From assembly GCA_905182985.1 (NCBI GenBank), contig CAJJDN010000054.1:386025-450024 (forward strand): a stretch of DNA of 64,000 bases. The letters are read 5' to 3'. The notes under the pieces were generated by a model. That model ran no database searches, was not told where the DNA came from, and saw only the letters and a list, made by a program, of their open reading frames with translations. Origin of the DNA: Paramecium sonneborni (Eukaryota; Ciliophora; Oligohymenophorea; Peniculida; Parameciidae). This document shows, in pieces, positions 25,536-38,388 of this stretch (position 1 is its first letter; each line of letters opens with the position of its first letter). The translations under genes were made by a program, and so were the position numbers.

Positions 25536-26223
25536 TCAAACGCTTGGCCCAAAGCTCTTATCCTTAAAAAAATTAGTTAGCATATAAATTTATATTAAAC
25601 ACACACTCATCAAAACTACTATTTTACATAATGCACACCATTTTACTTAATTTTCAGTACTTTCCATCACTAAGATTATATTTTATTCAAGCATATACAT
25701 TTCTCATGATAATTTTCTCTATCAATTTAAAAGTGTTAATTTCTATATACTTTATGCATCTTTGATAAAACTTATTTTAATGATCCTTCAGTCTCATCCA
25801 TTTAATCTAAATTAATTCAATAATAATTATACTTTTATCAGCAAAATTCTTATCAACTCCACTAATATCTATATCAAAGCTAAATATTTTATAATAACTA
25901 TCATTTGATTAAAAGCAGAGATAAATTTCTTTTTTTCCTTTTACAAAATGTTTTAATTATCCTTCTCTTTTTCTCTCTTAAGATTCTAAAGTTACATTAT
26001 ATTCAATATCATTTTCTAAAATTGTTTCAAATAACTAATCTTAATTTATTTATACCTCCACATATACATTTTCTTCATTTATACCTGTAACAACATATGG
26101 CACTTTTACTACTTACCCATCATAACCATCAAAAAAGAAACATTTAGCTGTCCCACCTTCAACTCCTATTGAAACAGAATTTATGAGCTATAATAGGCAA
26201 CCAATTATAAATAAATTCTTCAT
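25536..26223 (-). CDS. p24/emp24 family cargo receptor (GOLD domain)
   Basis: 210 residues; introns 25807-25832 and 25680-25708. p24 proteins cycle between ER and Golgi, selecting cargo (such as GPI-anchored proteins) and shaping COPI/COPII vesicles. The order is that of the family: signal peptide (MKNLFIIGCLLQLINS), a GOLD beta-sandwich with the paired cysteines (TAKCFFFD early, EIYLCFQSND late), a short coiled coil (MDETEGSLKQVLSKMHKVY), one TM helix (VVLMSVCLIQIYML) and a tiny cytosolic tail with FF (NFFKDKSFGPSV), the COPII/COPI signal. Length is typical. The two introns fall in the helical region and restore the frame exactly. Confidence 0.88.
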
Positions 26224-26877
26224 TAATTTATAGTTAGATTTCTAAATTAAGTAATTAATGCTCTATAAATTAAAATTTCTTTACACATAAGATATCTTAT
26301 ATTTGTAGAATTAGTTAGAATATTGATGATATTTAGTTTTAAGTAAATACTATGTTTTGTTATTGAATCTTCTTCAACTTAATGTAAAATAAATAGAATA
26401 AATTTAAAATTTTTAAATCCATTTACAAATTGTTGAGATTACTTATTCTTTGTTGAATTCTTTAATTTTTATAGCTAAATTTCAAAAATATATAGATTAT
26501 GATTAAATATTATAAAAATAGCCCATTAAGAATGTGAGAATTTAAATTATTTCTTTTCTTAATAAAGATATTTTTATTTTAAATAAGATAATATGATTTG
26601 AATAAATATAAATATATACTTCAATAAAAAAAATAAATGCAAACCAATATATATATAATTTCAGAAAAACAAATAATAATAAACTTATTATTCGAAATTA
26701 TACTATAAATAAATTATTTTGTTAATAGAGAGTAAGATTAAGAAAAATTAAGAGAATGATCTTAGGATTTTATAAAATTAAATATTTCCTTAAATTGTTG
26801 AAAATGATTTAGAATAATAAGTTAAATATATTTATCTTAATTTTGATAATTTCTGTAATAATAAAATTGATTTAAAT
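26224..26877. other. Intergenic, no gene seen
   Basis: About 650 bp between the divergent p24 and TmcB-like genes. Very AT-rich; no frame has coding character and no RNA-gene fold was noticed. Confidence 0.5.
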
Positions 26878-29800
26878 ATGAAATGGAATTTTTTAAGGGA
26901 ATTCATAAGTTTAATCATTTAAACAAACCTTTCACCATCTTTAAATAATTCTTATTTCACAACATTTTAGATTACAGTCTACTATTTGTAGTTAACATAT
27001 TTCTTAATAAGTGAAAATAATGAATACATTTATCGTTTAATCAATGCATTATCAAGGATTAGTTTGATAACTCCATTATTTATAGAGAAATATGAAATCA
27101 ACTTATTGATTGGAGTCATTATAATAGTAATAAATGTAATTCCATACATAATTGTAATTTATAGAAAAATAAAGAATGTGAACAAGGAAGTAGGTAATAT
27201 TTCTAAAAGCATATTACAAGTATGAATATTATAATATTTACAGATTGCAACGATGATAATAAACTTTTATTTTCTATATTTTACTTGGTTTCTGTATTTA
27301 CCTTAATTATACTATATTGGATGGAATTTTATCTAATAAGAAACCTCACTTGTAATTATATCTATAATTGTTCTAATTTTCACAGTATTAAGTTTGATAA
27401 TTTCGAATGTTTATTTTGTAAATTTTGAATTCAATGAACAACATTTAAGAAAGCATTTTTCCTATAATAATTTGATTGCATAGACTTTAGTGATTCCAAT
27501 GGCTATTCTCTATTTGAAAAATGATGACATAACATAATTAATGAGTAGAACTCTACATGGATTAATTTTATTGATGTAAATTTATGAAGCATATTTTTAA
27601 TTACCCTTTGGGTAAGTAATTGATAAAATTATTTTAGATTTTCATAATAAGGATATATATTTAATCGAGCTTTAATGACTCATTCGGTAGTATTTCTGTT
27701 TTCTTCCATTATAGCGTTAAGTACTGCAAATCCTCATAGTTTGGCAACAATAATGCTAATTATGTAGCCAGTTGTATAATATTTGTTTTAAATTGTTTTT
27801 GATAGCAAAAGAGCTAATGCTTATCTTTCAATAAATAAGACAAATAATTAATACTATGAACTATTATATATAGAAGATTTTTTTGAATTGAGTCAATTGG
27901 CATAGAAGAATAAAACTAAGGAGATTGAATTAATTTAAAAATTCAGTCTTCATATGAATAGATGTCATTCAACTAAATGTTAATGTAGAAAAATAGGATC
28001 ATTTAAAATATTATTATTTGATGAAACTGTATTATTGATTTCATGTTTATTTAAAGGAAGTTTTGAGAAACATAAATAAAACTGTTAGGATTTAAGGGTT
28101 TTTGAAATATTCAGTTTGAAATTCTTAACATTTATAAATAAATATAAACATAATGCCCCTAAAACTTATCAAGAATTAAAGATCTTTTTTTAGAAAAAGC
28201 GAGATTATTCATTTTATTTTATATAAATGTGTTTATTATTATAGTTTATACTCTAAGCATAAATGTAGAAAGATGAAGATTATAATATTAATAAAGAGAC
28301 TAGAGTTTCAAATGTGAAATTATAGGTTAGCAAAAGTGAAAGAAGTATAGTTTAAAATCTCTATTAAATGGAGTAAGTGAAATAAAATATGATACCTCTT
28401 TTAACAGAAATAAGTTAATTTAAATCTTAATTTTGGAAGTCATTTAAGGAAGGTAAATTTTCAGATTACATTTAAATTGAAGAAGAAATAAAAAGATTAT
28501 AGAAATTAAGAGATGATGTAATGTATTAATTTAATATTTATTATCAAATATTTTATCATAATGGTAGAACTTTTAATGTGCAATTTTTGAAAGTTGATGC
28601 TTTAATAAATTTATTGTTGTTTAATAATGTAAGAAAATATTTTGAGATGGAGAAAGGTAAATAATAATATAATAATTAGAAAGGCGAGAAATTCTTTAAT
28701 TTGAGAAGAGTATGAATTCTTTTGAAATAACAAATATAAACTTTTTTAAAGGTGAAGCAATATCAGTAAAAGTATGTATAGCATTTGGTCCAAATATAGG
28801 AAAGGTTTTGAATAAAGTAATATCTCCTTTGATTCCAAAATTTTTTGGGTTTGGTAATTTTCCAAATCCAATTAATTCATTTATTGATTTCACAAAAGGT
28901 AATATAAATACTTTGATGCCAAATTGGCTTGAACCTATTCATGATGAAATAATGTAAAATTATATAAGGAGAGGAGTAACAGCAAGAATTGGGAAGTATT
29001 TTTAAACATTTGCAAAATTATATGATAAAACATTGATAAGATGTTAAGTTTATTTGGCAAATAATTTTAGTTAAGAATTAGAGGATGATTTTACAATGAT
29101 AGGATGTTTAAAATCATTAGAAGAAGAGTAACCAAAGTTTAAAGGAGATGAAGGAAAGAAATTAAAGAATATAGCATTTAAGGGTGCTTAACATATATTA
29201 TTTGATGTAAATGGAAATATTATGGGTATAACAAAAGGTTTGTATAAAATGATAGAGAGATTATAGAGAATGGTAACAAATAAAAAAGAAGCAACTTATT
29301 TTGAAAATGATGAGATAATATGTAGATAAAAATCAAAGTCAGAAAATTCTTCATTAGAATCTGAAAGGTATTTATAATAAAATATATTGAGTTATGATGT
29401 ATTTGATTAGAAATGGTCAAATGCAATATTATAAATAGATGATTTTTATAATAAGGTATTGATTTGGATGATTTTACCATTTATTTCAAGAGAAATAGAA
29501 TCAACAGGGATAGAATTCTTAATGAATGGATAGAATGCTCCTAAAAATAGATATGCTAATTTAATTGATTTAGATAATGGAAATTAAGTTGTTTAGAATA
29601 AGGAAACTTATTTATTTATACCTGAAGATTTACATTTATTTGTTCAATAATATGAGAAAGTAATATCAAAGATTGTAGATGATTTAAGAGTTTAATCAAA
29701 CAATTTTTCTTCTGGAAGTGCTTACAGATAAAAAAGTGATTATCAAGAAAGTGATTAATAAGGTTTAGTTTAAGCAGTTACTATTTTTAATGAGAAATTA

Positions 29801-32617
29801 TGTGTATTTTTTTATGATGAACATTTGAAAAGACATTAAGCATTATTGTTTGGTTAAACTAGATAATCAGAAATGCAAAAGAGTTAAGGAATACCTTCAT
29901 CAAAATCATCAATACCTGATAAATAGACAATAAGTAGTGAAGAAGATAGTGAATAACTAAAAACTAGAGCTGAAAAGATATATTAAGATAGATACTCTAA
30001 ATATATAGAGAAATTTACACCTTAAGATTTTAATCCAATACCAGTTGTTTATTCTGTATCTTATGAGGAATATCGATATAAGAAAAATGATACAGATCTT
30101 AAATAATAAATGTTTGTAATTGAATTGATTGTTAATGATTAATAATTGTTAAATACAGAGAAGGGATATAAAAGATAATTAAGAGAGACTATCAAGTAGA
30201 CTTATTAAAATTACCAATAGAAAAAGATGTTGTTAGAATAAAGAACAGAAGGAGGAGAAGATTCTATGAGTATATAAGGTAATATTAGTGAATAAAGAAG
30301 TATTCATGAAGGAGACGTAATTAATTATAATTTTCCATCTCATCCTTCTCATTATTATGAAGATATATATTTTGTAGAAAATAATTAGATTCTATAAACA
30401 GATTAAATTTATAGTCCTAGATAAGATGGTAAATCAGAGGGTCTTCTTTTAAGTGATAGACATAGACAAAGTAAACCATTATTAGATAACGATACAAAAA
30501 CTTAAGGAGAATTCAAAAAAAAGAGTCATTTCTCTGTTAAATCAGAACATAGTAGAGAAGAAATCTAATTCAAAGGATCATACTAAAATTTGAAATTCCC
30601 AGAAAAAGAAATTGCCTTAAAAACACTTAATAGAATTAATTAAAAAAAAAAACAATAAGATTTCTATAATGATAATGAATCTAAAATGCCAATAGAAAGC
30701 AAAGGCTCTTAATAATAAATCTTTGAAGAGTTTCAAGTCAAATATTCTGATGGATTAAAACTTTTTGATTCATAATTTAAAGTTGTCGAACAAAAAGTTT
30801 TAGATATGAAAAATCCAAACTCTTACAAAATTCAAAATTATTTGTTGATTACAACATTCATTCTAATAATTAGTTATATTATCCTTATATCAGTTGCAGT
30901 ATAAAAATAATATGATCTTACTGAATGTTATAATTTACTTGAATTAATGATAGCAACATAAAAATCTTATTCTTAAATTACTCATAGTTTATATCGACTT
31001 GAATTATCAGATTTATTACAAATTGATAATATTGATAATTTAAAGTAATTTTATGAAAAGTAAATCTTTTCTGAATTATAAGAATTAATAGATATTTCAA
31101 GTAATTAAATTATTGAAATAAATAAAGCATAAGTGAGTTTAGATTAATTTTATGATATAGAAGATGAAGTATAGATGTAACCAACATTTTAATAAACTAT
31201 TCAATTCACACTTGGATAATTTTATAAGTTAAAGTAAAATGAAACAAGTAATATTTTAAAATATAATACCTCTTTAACTTTAGCATCTGTTGCCAATCTT
31301 GAGGGAATTGGATAATTACCATAAAAGGCATATGATTTGTGTTTTGACTATAAGATTTCAAAAGAAAATAATTATTAGACTCTTTTAATCATTTACATGG
31401 TAGTCATCTTTTTCTTAGTTATGATTCTATAATTCTCTCATATTCCATTAATTGGAAAATTAAGAAAGAATCATAGAACATTTTATAAAGAAATTTTAAA
31501 ATTATAATTGAATGAAGTCAATGATGAAATAGAAATTTATGAAACAGTTGTTGCAATATTTAAAAAATCTATTTATGAATGGATGTTAATTGATTTTGTT
31601 TAAGAATCTTAAATGTTTGAGAGTAGTAGAGAACATAAAAAAAAGGCACTTACTCCAGGAAGAGAGATGCATACTGATATTAGTTCAGGAGCAGTTTCAT
31701 AATCAAATAAAAAAAATAAATTTAAATTAATGGAGAAATTACAGAAATCTTAAATGAGATAAGTAAAATATTTTGTAATTTTAATGGTTGGTTTATTTGT
31801 TATATTAGCATATTTTCTAATAATATTCTTAGTTATTTTTATTTTATCAAAAGATCTATTGTCTAATGTAGAAATTCTATTTAAATTTAAATTGGTTTAA
31901 TCTTCAGTAATTAATTTAATTAATAATATGGATTTGGTAGCATTTTCAAATGTTAATAATAAATTATTTGATAATATAATGTCAGTAAAGAATTATAAAT
32001 CTTATGCATCAGTTTTAAGTGGTGATACAACAGATTACTTTGAATAATACTCAAACTAATTTCTTTCAGCATTAAGAGATGATAATTTAAAAAATGATCT
32101 CGATATTATAAATTAAGATAATATATGTGAGAATGGAATAGGAATTGATTGCGAATAATCTGATGCCATTATATTAAATCCTTGGCTTCTACCTTATTAT
32201 TAATAAGGATTAAAATCTTTGTTTACATAAGTTGATAAGATTATTTCTCAATATCCTTAATTTTTTGATGATACAAATGTATAAAATAGAGATGAATAAA
32301 TTGTGGAATTTTATTAAAGTTAAGAACATTTAATTTACATAGATTATGGAAGTGAATTATTAATTAAAGCTTAAAAGTAAATAATTGACACTGCTTATAA
32401 GTAATTTGATTAATCTTTGAATTTTTACAAATAAACATTGTTAATTTTTACATTAAGTGTAGGAGTAGCAGGATTTTGTATAATAGGTTTTTTAGGAAAT
32501 ATAATATTGAAGATGTAAAAAGATTCAATAGAGACATGTTAGGCAGGTTTATTATTATTATCTCCAAAACGATACCTAAATAAATCTATGGGTTTATTAA
32601 CATAAAAAAAATTGTGA
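26878..32617 (+). CDS. Giant multi-pass membrane protein with central PAS-like region (TmcB-like ciliate family)
   Basis: 1,888 residues; introns 27220-27243, 27612-27637 and 28657-28679, leaving one 3.9-kb exon. The N-terminal about 330 residues contain roughly ten hydrophobic helices. They start after NNSYFTTFQITVYYLQLTYF, wording I associate with the large TmcB-like PAS membrane family of ciliates. A helical region follows, then a PAS-like segment (about 28730-29230) with INTLMPNWLEPIHDEIMQNY and RIGKYFQTFAKLYDKTLIRC. A long polar region leads to two pairs of TM helices (about 30840-31440 and 31760-32520) flanking loops. PAS domains sense ligands, light or redox; no kinase or cyclase domain is present, so the output is unknown. 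The assignment rests on pattern memory and should be tested. Confidence 0.83.
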
Positions 32618-32641
32618 TTTTTTTGTGTATAATTAATTAAT

Positions 32642-33730
32642 ATGAATTAAGTTAAAAAAGATTAAGCTAATCCATTATAATAAAGTTATGAATAATCTAG
32701 AGTAGGTGTGACATTCGGAGATGATTTTGAAAAGGGTCCAGTATCATTCAGGTAATGAATTTGGTATTATAAAACATGAGAGCTGAAGCCCATTTTAATG
32801 AATAAAAAGCAATAGATTAATATGATTATTTGAAAAACATTGTAGGAGATCATATTGATATAGATTGGTCTTTAGTATGCTTTCTTAGATATTAAGTTGG
32901 AAAAAAAGATGCTTTAATAGAATCAATAACAAAAATAAAGGATAGACGTAGAAAGTTATATTAATTAATTAGCACGTTTTGAGGCCTTTGAATGTAAGAT
33001 TCACTCAGATGATACATATGTTTATTTTTCAGTAAAATTAAGAGAAGATGAAGAGAGTAAATTAAAAGGAGGATTAGAATTAATTTTAGAAAATGGTAAT
33101 TAAGGTAGTAAATGAAGGATTAAGAGAGATGGTTAAGAGCTAAGATAATTATTTCAATTTTGAATTTGATGCAAATTATGATTTTGATTAATTAGTATAG
33201 GCAGTATCAAAAGGAGAAAGAGTTGGAGCAGCTTTTTTAAGATAAATTAGGTAAAGAGTATTATTAATAATAAATAAAAGAGCTGAATTGAATTTATTTT
33301 TGACAAAGAACTTTTATTAAGGAATTGAAAAATTTGTATAAGGAATTGATTAAGAAGCATTAGAATCTCCTCCACTAGCATTTCTAAAACATTTTAAAAA
33401 TTTAGATATGGATTTAAGATTTAGATCAACTGATGAATTACCATAAGTTATTAAGAACTAAATGATTTTTGGTGAAGAATTCTAAACTTTAGCATAGGAA
33501 GAATTGCAATTACCCATAAATCGTACTAAATAGGTTAATGCTATTATGGATGTAATTAAAAATAAAGTATTTAGGCAGCTGCAGATAATGGATTTATTTA
33601 TTTTACTATTTCAGATTTATGTGCAGTTAAAATTGAATCACATACACCTAAATTATCTACTTTTTTAACTAAATATGGAAAATATTTAGCTAAATTAGTA
33701 GGATTAGGAGAGTTTGTTCCAGAAGTATGA
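32642..33730 (+). CDS. Unknown cytosolic protein, 330 residues
   Basis: Starts 24 bp after the preceding TGA. Introns 32752-32780 (unusual GAG acceptor), 32875-32896, 33032-33053 and 33552-33574; the coding length is then an exact multiple of three. The protein is largely helical and charged, with no signal peptide or membrane span. Segments such as DYLKNIVGDHIDIDW, INQLARFEAFECKIHSDD and AAADNGFIYFTISDLCAVKIE look like a folded conserved protein, but I do not recognise the family. The 3' end is convergent with the next gene, 49 bp away. Confidence 0.72.
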
Positions 33731-33779
33731 GATTAAGTTAATTATTAATAATATTTAATTATTATATTATTTATCATAT

Positions 33780-34524
33780 TCAATAATAACAATGAGTGAT
33801 CTCATAAATTTAATCATCTGGTCTATCAATTTCTGATTTAATTCCTGAATTACGTCTTGTTCTTCCAGATTCATATTTAAAGATAGGTCCAGAAATATCT
33901 TCATCACATTATAAGCATTTATTTAATTTTCCATTTTTTACAAAGTCTTAATTAGTTAAAAAAGACACTCTAAAAATATTAAAATATAATTATTACATAC
34001 AAGGCCAAAAACATGATTTCTTAGTATTCAAAGTATTATACAACCAAATTTAAGCACAAGTATCACTAAATCCTAAACCTTTGATACATTTCAAAAGATG
34101 ATGATGAGACAATCCAAACATTAATCCACATTTTCTCACTGGTCTAGTCAAATCTGTTGTAAGATAAACTGCTAAATCTTATAAAGTAGAGCATGCGCCA
34201 CATTTTCCCTGATGAGTCACAATAAATTAATTCTCTTCTGCTTCTTCTTTTGAATTAAAGTGTTTTAAATGGTATCTAAAATTTATGATCTCATAATAAT
34301 TACATTTATTTTTCATAATCATCATATTTAATAGCACAAACACTGGTATTATCTTTCAAATTATCAGACACTTTTTATAAATAAATAGGATCCACTATTT
34401 CATAAGGATTCTTAGTATATGGGAAAATAGGATCACGAATTTATTTTTATTTGAAAGCCTTTGCAGCTTCATCTACATCACAACTTAATACTGCAACAAT
34501 TAGAAACAGATGAAATTTTTACAT
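33780..34524 (-). CDS. Secreted cysteine-rich protein, unknown
   Basis: 229 residues; introns 34276-34303 and a stop-free 27-nt intron 33970-33996 (this second one is optional for the frame). It starts with a signal peptide, MQKFHLFLIVAVLSCDVDEA. The mature part has evenly spread cysteines (HQGKCGACSTL, RPVRKCGLMFG, CIKGLGF, SCFWPCM, KCLQCDED) that could form disulfides, plus a conserved-looking LSHHHLLKCIKGLGF. CGAC resembles a thioredoxin-like CxxC, but no thioredoxin fold can be argued. No C-terminal retention signal. Probably a secreted or lumenal protein; function unknown. Confidence 0.7.
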
Positions 34525-34572
34525 TAATAATATATTAATAATATTATCAATTAGAATTACTAATTTTTTAAT

Positions 34573-36235
34573 TCATTCTTGTTTATCTCCTTCTTTAATT
34601 AAATTATCTAAGAAATCATCACAATCTTCATCGCTATCTCCTGTTTTTGTTTAAATATTCTATTATTCAATCTTTTGTTCAAACTTTTATTGATACTTTG
34701 CAACAAACTATTCATCATCATCCTCACTTTCATCTGATCCATTCTCCTTTTATTATTAATTTATTTTCTCTTCTTTTTTTTCCTATTGAACTTATTTCTC
34801 TTATTATTATTAAATACATAATTTCTATTCTAATTATTATTAAGATTAGCTTTTTGCTTACTCTACAAATAATTATTATGGTTAAATCTCATTTTATTAG
34901 ATTTTAATATTGGATTATTATTATGATTATTTTTAATCAGGTAATTTTTCATCTGAATCTTCATAATCTTTTTTTTCTGTTTCATTACCTAAACTAAATA
35001 CTTCTTCTTTTATTTTTTATGATTATTAATATACTTCTAAACCATCAATTATATGCTTTTCTTTAAAAACTAATCCTTTACATTCCTAAACAATTTATAA
35101 TAATAATTAATTAGAAGATTTTGTATCATTACTAAAAGTTTAAGGTCTTTCTGCAGTTTAAAATGATTTTTAATTCCCTCTTTCAAAAATAAAATCAACA
35201 AAAAAATCTTTTTCAGTTTTCATTTATGGACTTTTATCCAATTCTCTATCATATACTCTAAGAACATTCTCAAATATAAATGAACAATTAAACATAACTC
35301 TAAATAAAGCCACTCTTGTTTTATTATTTTCAAAATGTTTGCATCTAACCAATATATCATCTGATAACTAAAAATAAGTATATAATAATTTTACTTCAAT
35401 TCCTTTAAGGTCAAATATACAACTTAAATCTCCTTATTAATAGTTTTTGAGTTCACCATCAGTCAATGAATTAAAAATAGGTTTATCATTTTTGAATAAT
35501 TAAATATATGGTCTGAACATAGTGCAATTCTGAACTTTTGGTATTCCAGACACAACAATAGAAATCAATCTCAAACATAAACTATTCAATTTAAGACCAT
35601 TTAAAACATTCCCAACATAAGTGATATATTGATGTTATGATGGAAATAATGCCTAAAAATCTTTTGTGTTTGTTTTTTGACAGACAAGTAATAAACATTC
35701 ACCAGGCTAAGATTTAATAATATATTTAATTTATTACATAACCAGCTCCCATAATAGCCAATAAAGAAGATATCACCATAATACTTCTTCCTCTTGTTTC
35801 TTGGCAACACACAATTGCTATGTTATTCCTATCACTACTGAGAAAATAGATTATATTTTTGCAAATCATCAACAACTCGATCAATGGTGGACATGGATAT
35901 CCTGGATGTGAATGATTGGCAACCTACTTACTTTTTCACTCTACTTAATTGCAAAACCATTCTGTTGTAAACACTCTTTCTCCAACATTCCATATATAGT
36001 AATGATTCTGATGATTAGTGTTTAAATAACTCGATAATTTTTCTATTTTATCATTTGATGGATATTCCATCCAAAATAATCTATTACTAATTCCCACAAT
36101 GTCTCCTGAAATTGCTTATTTGTTTAATTTATCTATAGTATTAGAAGCAATCTATTTAGTATGAGAAGCCAGGTTTTTATATGAGTTTGCTATCCCTTTT
36201 AATTTTGGAGCCAATGAATTATACAATTTATCCAT
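34573..36235 (-). CDS. PTEN/auxilin-type phosphatase with C2-like domain and acidic Gln-rich tail
   Basis: 536 residues; introns 35924-35944 and 35707-35737. The N-terminal domain matches the tensin/auxilin/PTEN phosphatase fold: SGDIVGISNRLFWMEYP, the block HYYIWNVGERVF, then the P-loop CCQETRGRS with the CX5R signature (Cys137, Arg143). The usual His before the Cys is replaced by Cys, and the basic residues of PTEN's HCKAGKGR loop are absent, so lipid-phosphatase activity is doubtful. A C2-like beta domain follows (SLCLRLISIVVSGIPK onward). The last about 180 residues are Gln/Glu-rich and acidic. No J domain is present at the C-terminus, which argues against a complete auxilin. Likely membrane-lipid or vesicle-coat related. 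Confidence 0.8.
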
Positions 36236-36531
36236 ATTAATATATAAAATTCACTTTTTTTTTTGTTAAATCAAGAAAAGTATACATGCTTTATTCATTT
36301 TCAAATACTCATTTCATTTTTGAATTATTCATTCTCTTTCACTAGTGGTAAAACAAGAGAAGTTAAATATTCAATTTTTAATTACAACTCATAAACACTG
36401 TAAATATAAGTAACAATATATAATCCACCTATTCTGAAATCTACTTGCTATTTTTCTTTTCTAATTCACATTTATTCTATTAATCATCACTTTATATACT
36501 AATTTTACATCAATTTATTCTTTAATAATCA

Positions 36532-38201
36532 TCAAGTTTAATTACAAAATTTTATAAAATAATATTTATTATCATTTATACTATAATCTTGGCAATTTTA
36601 GATAAGCTGACTTTTAGTCACTTTATTGTGATAATTTTGAAATGTTCTATATTTATCTTTTTGTATATTCAGTTTTTAATTAATATTTTTATTATCTCTA
36701 ATCTAATGATGAGATCCTAAATAATAATCTTAATTATACTTCATTATAATTTTATTATTCTATTTTGATAAATCATAACTTTTTAAATAATAATTGTCAT
36801 CTTCATCATCATTTTCTTCTATAAGATCTTCAGGTCTGAATTCTTCATGTAATAAAAGTTATGGATCTAATTTATCTAATTTCTCCCAATTAACAATCTA
36901 ATTAGAATTTACATCTAAACCAATTTTTTTTAACTTTCTTTCTCTATAATTATTTGTCTTTCTATAAGAAGGTTCAAAAACTATAGATTTTGATCTTGAT
37001 TAATCAATTTATGATATTATCTTATCTCTCAATTCTTATTTTTTTACATTTTTCCATTCTTCTACTAATATTCTTTTAGATTTAAGTTAATCTGTTGAAT
37101 AATTAATAAATTTTTGCAATTACAATCCTTTAGGTTTTCTAAATCCTTATTCATCTTTAGATTCAAATGGAATATTCAAAGATTTCATTTTTTTTTTAAA
37201 TTAAGTTGTATCTACTTCAATGTATCGAAATAATCTAATTTCTGCTTTGGCTTAATCTTCCTAAAACATAAATTTAGAAAGTTCTCTCAATAAAAGAATA
37301 AAATTCATAAAGGTAATTTCATTTTAATTTTGATTAACTCTCCTAAACAGTAGATTCTAATATATAAAGCAAATTAATATACAAGTTCTTTAAAAGACAA
37401 GATTCTCATATTTTCTTATTAAGGATTCCTTTGAGAGGATGGAAAAATTTTATTACTTTTATTTGTAATTGTATCATTTAATATTCTATTAGTTTATACA
37501 TATTTTGATGATTGTGTTTTTATATGATGGATCTTCTCATCTAACAATCCAAATTATCGACAAAAAATCATAAACTTACCCTCTGTTAAAGTTTATGATT
37601 CATGATTGATTCTTGTAAAATCATCTGATGGACCTCTTACATAGAATATTTTAGAGTAGAATTTATAAATCTCTTTAAGATGAGATTATATTTTAGACTT
37701 AGAAAAAAAAGACTCTTCTGTCTATTCTAGCTCTTTAATTAAACTAATTCCACCAAAGTTGCTGACATCATTCGTTATAGGTTCTATTATATTAAATTTT
37801 AATTTTTCTAATTAACTCTCAAAAGTTAACATTATACGTTTAAGAACCCCTTTATCTTTTTGTGAAACACATTAAGCTTCTATTTTTCTATACCTTTCCA
37901 ACTATCTTTCTAAATATTCAAGAATATTTAAGTACTCATTTTCAATTTATACTGGGTTTTATTGTTATTATTATTATTCATTCTTTTATTGATTACCATT
38001 CTCAATCAAATTATTTATTACTTATTAATCATTTTTTGATGAATTATCATGTTTTTACTTTTCATTTTTAGCTTCTTATTCTTTAAGTTTAGGTATAACT
38101 TCTTTGTTTTCATTTTTTTATTAATCTTATTAATTTTATTACTTTTTCAAAATTTACCCTTCCTCTTCAGTTTCTACTGGATTTTTGTTTTAATTTTCCA
38201 T
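36532..38201 (-). CDS. Polar protein with EF-hand-like central region, unknown
   Basis: 547 residues, one intron 37357-37382. The first about 90 residues are Gln/Asn/Lys-rich low complexity. The middle, from YLNILEYLERQLERYRK to about residue 330, is helical. It includes LTEGKFMIFCRQFGLLDEKI and NQNEITFMNFILLLRELSKF, whose helix-loop-helix spacing recalls a degenerate EF-hand pair, though the calcium loops are not intact. The C-terminal part is basic with an acidic patch (EENDDEDDN). Such proteins are common in ciliary or basal-body material of ciliates, but nothing here fixes a role. Confidence 0.72.
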
Positions 38202-38388
38202 GAATAGATTCTAAGTAAAATTTTTTATTTTTATTTAAATCAAATAAAAATTTTTTGCTCCTAATTGATTTTTTTGTAAAGGGCTATTCAGAAAATATTT
38301 CTTATAATTTAAATAAAACAATATAGGAATATTTAGAAATATTATTTCATATATAACTACTATTTTATATATATATAATTTGATAAAT

